From Mycoplasmataceae bacterium (GTDB lineage: Bacteria; Bacillota_I; Bacilli_A; Mycoplasmatales; Mycoplasmoidaceae), in assembly GCA_020024735.1 (NCBI GenBank), contig JAHHTI010000060.1, forward strand, positions 1 through 5,893: 5,893 nt of DNA. The letters are read 5' to 3'. The notes under the pieces are model-generated. The model was not told the origin of the DNA. It did not search any database and saw only the letters and a list, made by a program, of their open reading frames with translations. Both the position numbers and the translations under genes were made by a program. Of this stretch, positions 1 through 5,893 are shown piece by piece; the first letter of the stretch is position 1, and each line of letters opens with the position of its first letter.

Positions 1-78
1 ATATCTCACTATTATTAATAGTTTAACATAATGAAATTTTAGTCAAAAATTAATATTTATCCTTTTTAGTAGCTCTTT
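1..78 (-). other. 3' flank of rsgA, possible edge of a further gene
   Basis: This A+T-rich stretch follows the rsgA stop. On the minus strand an AAAAGG motif (about 61-67) is followed by a frame that stays open from about 60 to the left edge if TGA is read as Trp. The frame has no ATG; only ATA or ATT could start it near the motif. The translated residues (including KLLIIV) do not look like ribulose-phosphate epimerase, which often follows rsgA. No convincing terminator hairpin is visible. Whether a gene begins here cannot be settled from this window. Confidence 0.15.
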
Positions 79-915
79 CTACTTATAGTTTTTTAGAAAA
101 TTAAGATAATGTTGATATCTTCACGCTAATAACGGATTAGTAGAGGTTTGACTTAAAATCTGACATCCTTGTTCTTTTTGATGTAAACAATCACTATATT
201 TACAATGATAGTGATGAGTAGGTGTTTTAAAAAATAGAAACGCTATATCACTAAGAGATAAATCTAAATCAATGGTCGAGAAACCGGGACTATCAACTAA
301 TTTACCTTGATTAAAATTATAGATAGAAACTGTAGTAGTCGTATGTTTTCCCCGATTTAAAGCAGTCGAGATATCTTGGGTACGTAAATTAAATTGTGGA
401 TCGAGTTTATTAATCAGCGTCGACTTTCCAACTCCCGAATTCCCCACAAAACATACTAATTGATGATTAATATGTTGGGTTAACAAATTTAAATCTGTGT
501 CATCACAAGGCTTATACACCTCATATCCATATTGCTGATAATGACTTATTTCTTCATCAATTTCATTACTATGAGGTAAATCGGTTTTAGTAATCACTAA
601 ACTCACATCTAAACCCATACTTTGATAATAAACTAACATTTTATCAATTAGTAATGGATTAAAATCAGGGGCAACGACTGATTGGACAATAAACACGTGA
701 TCGATATTGGCTACTCGGGGACGTTTAATGAAACTCTTACGGGGATGAATATTGGTCATCAAATAAGTACCATTATCCAAATTAAAATCAACGATATCTC
801 CGACCGCTACTAAATCACTATCTCTTACTTTACCAGTTTGCGATACTACATAAACTTCATTATTGTGTTCTACTTTAATTTGTGAACGGGTTTTACTAAT
901 GACTAATCCTTGCAT
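79..915 (-). CDS. rsgA: Ribosome small-subunit-dependent GTPase A (RsgA/YjeQ)
   Basis: RsgA is a GTPase that binds the immature 30S subunit and takes part in late small-subunit assembly in the cytoplasm. Over 278 residues the sequence shows an N-terminal OB-fold region (about 1-65), then a circularly permuted GTPase domain with motifs in the order G4, G1, G3: TKTD (109-112), GNSGVGKS (158-165), TTTT (192-195) and DSPG (208-211). The zinc-binding motif follows, with C238, C243, H245 and C251. A TGA at 121-123 is read as Trp265; beyond it the frame continues RYQHYLNFLKN, the expected family C-terminus, to a TAG at 79-81. The ATG start is set by AGGAG at 919-923. The gene lies 17 bases after pknB and is probably co-transcribed with it. 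Identification is secure. Confidence 0.96.
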
Positions 916-918
916 AAA

Positions 919-923
919 CTCCT
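919..923 (-). promoter_or_regulatory. Ribosome binding site of rsgA
   Basis: On the minus strand AGGAG lies three bases before the ATG at 915-913, inside the 17-base gap after the pknB stop. It fixes the rsgA start and supports independent initiation within the operon. Confidence 0.7.
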
Positions 924-932
924 ATCATATGA

Positions 933-2090
933 TTAACCTAATACATAGGCTACAATTACTCCTACAATTAAAATTAAACTGGCAATCATCACACATGAAA
1001 AGAATCACCACTTAAAATATCAAGGTTCTTTGGCTTTGCTTTTTTCAATGGAAAATACTTGCTTCTTTTGAAATACTCTTTTTTCTAATGGTTTAATTAA
1101 CGGTTCATTAGAACGTTGTGGGTCAGCTCATGATTTAACATCTTCGATTAATTCATCGATATCTTTATATCGATATTTCTTATCTGCTTCCATCGAAGCA
1201 CAACATCTAAAGACAATATTTTCAATCGAATGGGGAACATTGGCGATTTGGTTAGTGATACTAGGAATATCATATTGTAATCATTTCTTGATTTTTGTTG
1301 CATCATTATCTTTTTCGGTATCAGTAAAAGGTAATTGTCCAGTAATCATTTCGTATAAGATAACTCCTAGTGCGTGGAAATCAAATTGGGTAGTAATGAC
1401 ACTTTTAACCTTTTCACTAGCCTTGACATCACCACAATTGGCCGCTGCCATAATATCAGGTTTTAACTTCAAAACATCGGGAGTGGTATAGTTAGCAGTA
1501 CAATAGATGGTTTCTTCATTGGTAGAGAATTTCCCATCATAGAAAGAAGAAGCAATCCCGTAATCAATAATTTTAATTAAACGGTAATCATGAGAAACAA
1601 TGATATTATCAGTTTTTAAATCTCGGTGAATCACAACTTTCTTATCATTTAGTTTATGTAAAGCTTTAATCCCATTTAACATTTGCATAAAAAAGTCCAT
1701 CGCTTTATTGACAGGTAAGGTTTTCTTTTCATTTAATAACTTAGATAATGTCGGACCATTCACAAATTCGGTCACAATTACAATACTATCATCCATGATT
1801 TGTCATTCAATAGGACGAGCAATATTATCATTAGGATGGTCTTTAATGGCTCACGTTAATTTATATTCATCTAACGCTTTCTTTCATTGGGCTTCACTAT
1901 CTTTTGGGTTTTTCGGGTTTTTTTCTTTTTTGATGACTTTAATAATCACGACATTTTCATATTCGTTAATGGCATTATTTTGATGATTAATAATTTTGGC
2001 TAGATGAACTTCACTCATCCCACCAACTGCATAGTTAGCTTTAAAGATTTTATAATTATCTAAAACAATTGAACCATTGGTAAAAGTCAT
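933..2090 (-). CDS. pknB: PknB/PrkC-type Ser/Thr protein kinase, C-terminal membrane anchor
   Basis: This is a Hanks-type serine/threonine kinase, the partner of the phosphatase encoded just upstream. Motifs in the 385 residues: glycine-rich loop VGGMSEVHLA (22-31), ATP-binding K51 in VIIKVI, probable helix-C glutamate E75 before DHPN, catalytic HRDLKTDN (155-162), DYG in place of DFG (176-178), TPD in place of APE (203-205), and DFHALG (237-242). After a basic, Lys-rich linker comes a hydrophobic segment (about 360-384) with WW at its start, and the protein ends at once. It should be tail-anchored with no external PASTA domains, as in other mollicute kinases. Seven TGA codons are read as Trp (residues 69, 80, 96, 270, 321, 357, 362), next to a TGG at 361; standard translation would break the gene. 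Its ATG shares one base with the prpC stop. Confidence 0.95.
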
Positions 2091-2099
2091 TAAGCACCT
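2088..2099 (-). promoter_or_regulatory. prpC-pknB translational coupling junction
   Basis: The prpC stop and pknB start overlap as TAATG, sharing base 2090. AGGTG (2099-2095) within the last prpC codons sits four bases before the pknB ATG and serves as its ribosome binding site. This arrangement favours linked synthesis of phosphatase and kinase. Confidence 0.7.
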
Positions 2100-2833
2100 A
2101 CAATAACTACTGATAAATTATCATTTGAACGGTTAGCAATAGCTTTAGATAAAATCGATGAACATTTCTTATCATAAGAATCTTCAGATATTAACGAATC
2201 AATAAAATCACGAATTGTTGTAAAATTATGTACTCCATCAGATGTTAAGATTAAATATTCTCCAGGATTTAAAGTAGTTTCAAAAACATCAGGGACAATG
2301 GCTTTAGAAGTAACTGCTCCAATAAATTGGGTAATGGCATAAAGATTATCTTTATATTTAATAAAAGTTTCTTCAGGTTTATTATTCTTAACTAAATAAT
2401 TGTAAAGATTTTGGTCAACGGTAATTTGGTAAGATTTTTCTTTAGAGATTTTATAAGCACGGGAATCTCCCACATTAAAGACATAGACTTTATTTTTAAT
2501 AATGATTGCACATACCATTGTAGAAGCCATATGGGATAGTTCTTTATTACTACTAGCAATAATGTAATCAGTGATTTCTCCTCGTGCTCTAGCAATGGCT
2601 TGATCAACTCAATCCGAAATTTGTTGTTTGGTATATTGGTTAAAATTAGTTCCTAGAAATCTTTCTTTTAAGGTATTAACTAAAATTTCACTGGCAGCTG
2701 AACCACCTTTATAACCACCTAAACCATCACATACCAGAGCCATATAATTATTTCACTCATTAGACCCTGACCAAACAGCATCTTCGTTATTATTTCTCAC
2801 TGTACCAATATTTGTTAAATGACTATGTTTCAT
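2090..2833 (-). CDS. prpC: PP2C-family Ser/Thr protein phosphatase (PrpC/Stp)
   Basis: This is a metal-dependent (Mg/Mn) protein phosphatase that would remove phosphates placed by the adjacent PknB-type kinase. The 247 residues span a complete PP2C domain: RNNNED (13-18), VCDGLGG (34-40), ASTMV (103-107), VGDSRAY (121-127), LTSDG (196-200) and NDNLSVVIV (237-245). The metal-binding aspartates correspond to D18, D36, D199 and D238. There is no signal peptide or membrane segment, so it is cytoplasmic. The frame opens at the ATG at 2833. Two TGA Trp codons (residues 27 and 75) would otherwise hide the N-terminal third, whose first metal motifs confirm this start. W21 is TGG. No clear Shine-Dalgarno sequence precedes the ATG. 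It is the first gene of the probable prpC-pknB-rsgA operon. Confidence 0.96.
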
Positions 2834-2862
2834 AGATTAAATAAAAAGATAATAAATCTCTT

Positions 2863-2878
2863 ATTATTATATAATAAT
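2863..2878 (-). promoter_or_regulatory. Candidate -10 region for the prpC operon, within an A+T palindrome
   Basis: On the minus strand a perfect TATAAT (2871-2866) lies about 32 bases before the prpC ATG, a plausible -10 box. No good -35 hexamer is found 16-18 bases upstream. The box lies inside a perfect 16-bp palindrome, ATTATTATATAATAAT (2863-2878). In such A+T-rich DNA both could be chance, but the position fits the first gene of the operon. Confidence 0.4.
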
Positions 2879-2925
2879 GGCTTATATTCTTGCGGATTTT
2901 CACTTTTTCTCTTAAATGTGGAAGA

Positions 2926-2966
2926 ATTAATGACAGAATGTTTAATTTAATTAGGGTTCTGCTTTA
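2926..2966. repeat. Direct repeat, copy A (about 41 bp)
   Basis: This copy matches 3834-3875 in the same orientation. Both begin ATTAATGA, pass through a weaker block of about ten bases with one indel, then share 23 of 24 bases (2943-2966 against 3852-3875), the core being TTCTGCTTTA. Copy A is in the intergenic region between the nuclease-like gene and prpC, outside any supported gene. On the minus strand it can be read as KQNPN followed by a stop, parallel to the KQNSN end of the TOPRIM protein in copy B. Its origin is not known. Confidence 0.75.
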
Positions 2967-2973
2967 TAAAGCA
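2960..2973. other. Perfect 14-bp palindrome at the edge of repeat copy A
   Basis: TGCTTTATAAAGCA reads the same on both strands. It straddles the inner end of repeat copy A; the corresponding bases of copy B (TGCTTTACACGA) do not form it. It has no loop and no T-run, so it is unlikely to be a terminator. It could be a dimer-binding site or a recombination-site half, or chance. Confidence 0.5.
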
Positions 2974-3021
2974 CAATGACATTAATATGATTTACAAGTA
3001 ATGAAATTAGTGTATTAGTAT

Positions 3022-3040
3022 TTACTTCAACAAAAAGTAA
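3022..3040 (-). terminator. Weak hairpin after the nuclease-like gene
   Basis: On the minus strand TTACTT and AAGTAA can pair across a seven-base loop (TTTGTTG), 12 bases after the stop at 3053. The stem is short and A+T-rich, and no clear T-run follows. It is only a possible terminator for the accessory transcript. Confidence 0.2.
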
Positions 3041-3052
3041 CAAATTATATGA

Positions 3053-3697
3053 TTAGTTTCAGGGCACAAACAAGAAATGAATATATCTATTATCTATTTT
3101 GAATTCACGAGTTTTATCATCTATTAATTGTTTATTTATTTCATCAATATCATGTCCACCATTTTCTTCATAAAGAAAATAGTGAAGTTCTGATTTTATA
3201 TTTTCAAGTTCTTTAGCTTTACTAATATGAATTTTATATTTTTCTTGTTTTTTTGCATTCATATGTCTTTCCAATGATTCTAAATTAGGTATAGCTTTAT
3301 ATGAATATGAATAACAACGATTCTCTTTGTTGTCATGATGGATTTTGCAAGTTATATCAATCACTTCGATGCCATAAATTAAATCATTGTTTTTAAATTT
3401 TAATAAGAAATCAGGTTCTTCGAATTTTTGAATATATTCTATGTCTTTGAGTTCTAAATTTTGTTTTTTTAGAAAAATGGGTAATATGTAGATTAATGCA
3501 AGAAGTTCTTTTCTTCTATTGTTTTGATAACTTACTTCATAATCTTCAAAAATCATATAATATGCGAGACAACATTTATTAGATCCAAGTAAAGAATTAA
3601 AATCTTTATCATCAAATAATCCTTTTTGGTTACAACTATAAATATATTTTTGTTCTCGACAAACTTGATTATATTCTTCTATAGAAATTTTCTTCAT
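3053..3697 (-). CDS. Hypothetical protein, possible PD-(D/E)XK-type nuclease
   Basis: I do not recognise this 214-residue protein by family. It is soluble, charged and rich in Lys, Glu, Asn and Tyr, with no signal peptide or membrane helix. The one suggestive feature is EEPDFLLKFKNNDLIYGIEV (93-112): an acidic PD (P95, D96) at a strand start and E111 in a following hydrophobic strand (IEVIDI), the spacing and context of a PD-(D/E)XK nuclease core of the E-V-T type. No lysine follows E111 at the canonical position, so catalysis is uncertain. A Lys/Glu-rich stretch (about 138-172) may be helical. A TGA at 3059-3061 is read as Trp, ending the protein in PWN. The region before the ATG (GAGAAAATA) is only a weak ribosome binding site. 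The gene lies 158 bases after the TOPRIM gene, same strand, between the two direct repeats. Confidence 0.7.
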
Positions 3698-3733
3698 TAT
3701 TTTCTCGTTTCTTAATTTTAAATTTTTTTAAAA

Positions 3734-3739
3734 TTTATA
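3734..3739 (-). promoter_or_regulatory. Candidate -10 box upstream of the nuclease-like gene
   Basis: TATAAA on the minus strand lies about 36 bases before the ATG at 3697. No convincing -35 is seen (TCAATG at the right distance is poor). An all-A/T inverted repeat, AAATTTT/AAAATTT (3720-3736), overlaps it. If real, it would allow this gene to be transcribed apart from the ATPase-TOPRIM pair. Confidence 0.25.
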
Positions 3740-3835
3740 GATATTCTTCATTGATACATTGAGCAAAAAGATTTTGTCCTGGAGCTAAGCTAATGTTCTG
3801 ATAATTTTTTCTTCTTCTCTAATACCAGTATTCAT
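3735..3835 (-). pseudogene. Short frameshifted reading-frame remnant
   Basis: Two overlapping minus-strand fragments are seen. One starts with ATG at 3835 and reads MNTGIREEEKIIRTLA before a TAG. The other, in the next frame, reads NISLAPGQNLFAQCINEEYL and ends at TAA (3735-3737). A single-base shift in the run of six A (3810-3805) would join them into one peptide of about 33 residues. The residues look protein-like but match no family I can name. It could be the stub of a lost gene, a tiny gene with a frameshift, or chance. Confidence 0.25.
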
Positions 3836-3875
3836 TAATGAAGGAATATTGTAATTTAATTAGAGTTCTGCTTTA
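3834..3875. repeat. Direct repeat, copy B (about 42 bp)
   Basis: This is the second copy of the repeat at 2926-2966, same orientation, 909 bases away in the well-matched part. It covers the last six codons and stop of the TOPRIM gene (VKQNSN, stop at 3858-3856) and about 22 bases beyond. On the plus strand both copies can also be read as NLIRVLLY, and the two differences within that octapeptide (AGG/AGA and TAT/TAC) are synonymous. The 867 bases between the copies contain the nuclease-like gene and the frameshifted remnant. Confidence 0.75.
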
Positions 3876-4602
3876 CACGATACTCATTATCTGTTCATTC
3901 ATAAATATCTACAAATTCCTTTATAAAATCAAAATAAACAGAATATGGTTTATCTGTATGAGGAAGTTTTTTATCCTTAAATTTTTCATAGATTTTTTTC
4001 GCTACTTGTTGAGCATTTTCACAACCATAATAATTACAAAAATATTTCCATAAATTATTTCTAGTAGAATGTGTCTTAATATGCTTAATACTTCCATACA
4101 TCTTATGAATATCTTTATCAATAATATGTTTGATATTTGTTAAATTCTGATAATTATTAAGAAATAATTGCTCATTAAAATATTCACTACATATTCATAA
4201 AAAAGTTTCTATATTACCACCGTAATCATATTTAAAAGATGATTCTAATATTTTTGGTTTAATCATGACTTCAATGTGTTCTTTAAGTTTTATGTAAGTA
4301 TTTTCAAAAGCTTTTTCAATACCTTTTTGTGAAGCAAACACATCGCCATCACAAGATACAATTAGTTTTACTTTATCAATGGAAGCATTTCTTTTAATAT
4401 CTTTAAGTATCATTTCTAATGATAATTTAGAAACATTTGATAATTCCTTATCATCTTTACCAATGTTATCAATTTCAGTGAAAAGTATTTGATCATAATT
4501 TTCTGCTAAACTAGAAAAGAAACATTGCTCAGTTGCTGCATCTTTTCCTTCAATAGAAATAAAAAGGAGAATATAACTATTTTCTGGTATGTTCCTTGAC
4601 AT
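3856..4602 (-). CDS. TOPRIM-like protein paired with the ATPase (OLD/DUF4435/DUF3226/RloB-like)
   Basis: This 248-residue protein is probably the effector or nuclease partner of the ATPase encoded just upstream. The N-terminal half has the pattern of a TOPRIM fold: hydrophobic strand ILLFISIEGKD with E18 (11-21), a second strand LIVSCDGDVF with D85 and D87 (80-89), and GGNIETFLW (128-136), resembling the G.lE.fL motif near the end of such domains. The C-terminal half is Lys/Asn/Tyr-rich and unrecognised. Family choice is unsettled: DUF4435 (PARIS AriB), DUF3226 and RloB (AbiL/RloA systems) all share this layout. TGA codons at 4195-4197 and 3895-3897 are read as Trp. The ATG at 4602 is set by AGGAG at 4609-4613 and overlaps the ATPase end by 26 bases. 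The last six residues lie in a direct repeat, so the C-terminus may be altered. Confidence 0.8.
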
Positions 4603-5893
4603 TTATTTCTCCTATTTCTCGTAATAAATTAGTCTTAATTGGATGACTTCCAATTAATTTTTCCTTAAATGACTTTTCTATATTTTTACCTTTTTGTAGA
4701 GTAGAAGAGACTTTGACAATCTTTTTATTGCATCCTTGATTATCAATATAAAATATTTGTTTTGGAGACATGTCCTTAGCAATGACATCAAAATTATGAG
4801 AGGTGAAAATTAATTGAATATTACTATTGCAAGAATATAACATATGCTTAAAAAAATTAACTAGATCTTCATGTAAATAACTATCTATTTCATCAATCAA
4901 AATTAATTGATTTTCTTGATTGTGCATTGCATTTAGAATTGTATAAAATAATTGCATAAATTTAACTGTTCCATCACTTAAATCACAAGCCTCTACAATT
5001 GAGCCATCATCTAATTCAAAATTCTTAATTCCTGAAAGTAAATCATCCTTATTTTTAAAATTAATTCATGCTAAATGTTTATCTGCTAAATTCATAATAG
5101 AAATTAATTTTTCAATACTTTTATTATTATCTTTAATAGCATAATATTTTTTGATTAATTGGATTAGGTCTATTATTGATTTGTTAATGTAATTATTAAT
5201 AGAAGCATTTCCTTCTAATAGATTCTTATCAACTTTAAAAAGTTGGATGTTATTAACATATTCCATCGTTCTTTTATAAATATCTTGATTTTTAGAATCA
5301 TAGTCAACGGAATAATTTAATTTAGTTTTTTTATTAGAAATAGTATCAAAAAGGTTTATAAGTACATTTTCTTGAGAAACTTCATCATATAATTCTATTT
5401 TAATAGATGATGGCTTTTCAACATGGTGTTTTATATTAATTCATTTATCAACTAAATTTTGATATTCGTGCAAATAGTTAGAGTAGATAGACTCAGCATT
5501 AAGACTTATTTTGTCATCAAATAATTTTACTTCTACTGGTTGTTGAGATCAATTATTTTTCACAAAATCAATATTGTTAATATCTACTTTACCGTAATGT
5601 TTTTCTATCATTTTAGAAAGCTTGTCATTTTTATTAGGTGATAACTTGGTTTGCAGTTTAGCTATTTTACCCAAACAATCTCAAGCCTTCTCATTATTAG
5701 TATTCTTTTTAAAGATATGCTCAATCATAATATCATCTGATATATCAATAGGGGATAGAAAGTCTTTTAAAGAATTAATAGTTTTGATAAAAGAAGATTT
5801 TCCAGTTGAGTTACCACCACTTAACGAATAAACAGGTGAGTAGTAAAAATTATCAAGTTTTTTAAAATACCCATTGTCTATATCGGTTTGAAT
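4577..5893 (-). CDS. AAA15/ABC-type P-loop ATPase, 5' end beyond the window
   Basis: This is a soluble ATPase of the SMC/ABC-like class used by OLD, AriA and RloA proteins. Counting from the right edge, 438 residues are visible: Walker A GGNSTGKS (26-33), a long helical, Lys/Asn-rich insert (about 40-300), ABC signature LSDGT (305-309), Walker B LILIDEIDSYLH (330-341) with the catalytic pair D334/E335, and the switch histidine in FTSHN (H366). The segment MSPKQIFYID and the later KLIGSHPI recall the C-terminal part of COG1106-type ATPases. Because Walker A comes only 25 residues after the edge, few N-terminal residues should be missing. Four TGA codons are read as Trp (5681, 5549, 5441 and 5066). 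The gene ends at TAG 4579-4577, inside the TOPRIM gene start. It probably gates or senses for the TOPRIM partner; the trigger is unknown. Confidence 0.9.
4609..4613 (-). promoter_or_regulatory. Ribosome binding site of the TOPRIM gene
   Basis: AGGAG lies six bases before the ATG at 4602-4600, inside the 3' end of the ATPase gene. It decides the start and shows that the overlapping second gene is translated in its own right. Confidence 0.75.

Noticed and set aside
1240..1491. Plus-strand open frame of 83 codons
   Set aside because: It lies entirely opposite the kinase domain, whose catalytic motifs are intact on the other strand; the translation resembles no family.
1708..1983. Plus-strand open frame of 91 codons with hydrophobic stretches
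   Set aside because: It is antisense to the kinase N-lobe; the hydrophobic run is a by-product of Lys/Glu-rich coding on the minus strand.
2392..2607. Minus-strand open frame of 71 codons in a second frame
   Set aside because: It overlaps the PP2C gene, whose frame is confirmed by conserved motifs on both sides.
2980..2994. Tiny minus-strand frame MSLCFIKQNPN ending in repeat copy A
   Set aside because: It has eleven codons, no ribosome binding site and no relatives that I know; it is more likely a by-product of the repeat.
2926..3875. Two-copy repeat as a minimal CRISPR array or tracrRNA-like element
   Set aside because: There are only two imperfect copies about 0.9 kb apart with a gene between them, no spacer-sized intervals and no cas genes.
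3838..4053. Plus-strand open frame of 71 codons rich in Ile, Phe and Leu, beginning in repeat copy B
   Set aside because: Most of it is antisense to the TOPRIM gene. The membrane-like character reflects A+T-rich antisense codons, and no ribosome binding site is seen. The part shared by the two repeats is discussed separately.
5622..5831. Plus-strand open frame of 69 codons
   Set aside because: It is antisense to the ATPase region that includes Walker A, which is clearly coding on the minus strand.

Overview
The window looks like chromosomal DNA from a mollicute (Spiroplasma, Mesoplasma, Mycoplasma or similar; Spiroplasma is my best guess, not proven). It is very A+T-rich, and every convincing gene carries in-frame TGA codons where the family expects coding sequence to continue. 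Read with TGA as tryptophan (genetic code 4), broken reading frames join into full-length proteins: a 385-residue kinase, a 247-residue phosphatase, a 278-residue RsgA, and three accessory proteins. All six genes lie on the minus strand, so transcription runs from high to low coordinates.

Left half (79-2833), a conserved housekeeping block: prpC (PP2C phosphatase, 2833-2090), then pknB (Ser/Thr kinase with a C-terminal membrane anchor, 2090-933), then rsgA (circularly permuted ribosome-assembly GTPase, 915-79). prpC and pknB share one base (TAATG), and pknB and rsgA are 17 bases apart, so the three are very likely one operon. The phosphatase and kinase form an opposing signalling pair. The same gene order occurs in many Firmicutes and Mollicutes.

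Right half (about 2880-5893), an accessory block with visibly lower G+C. In transcription order it holds: a P-loop ATPase of the ABC/AAA15 type, cut by the right edge; a small TOPRIM-like protein that overlaps the ATPase by 26 bases and has its own strong ribosome binding site; a 158-base gap with the remains of a short frameshifted reading frame; and a 214-residue protein with a PD...EV pattern suggestive of a PD-(D/E)XK nuclease. An SMC-like ATPase followed by a TOPRIM protein is the layout of several anti-phage systems (PARIS AriA/AriB, AbiL or RloA/RloB, and Gabija in a related form). The block is therefore best read as a candidate phage-defence locus inserted just upstream of the prpC-pknB-rsgA operon.

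The most unusual structure is an imperfect direct repeat of about 41 bases (2926-2966 and 3834-3875) that brackets the nuclease-like gene. One copy supplies the last codons and stop of the TOPRIM gene. The other sits alone in the prpC upstream region and contains a perfect 14-bp palindrome. This suggests that the interval between the copies is a separable cassette or a product of recombination. No rRNA, tRNA, CRISPR array or intact insertion sequence was seen.
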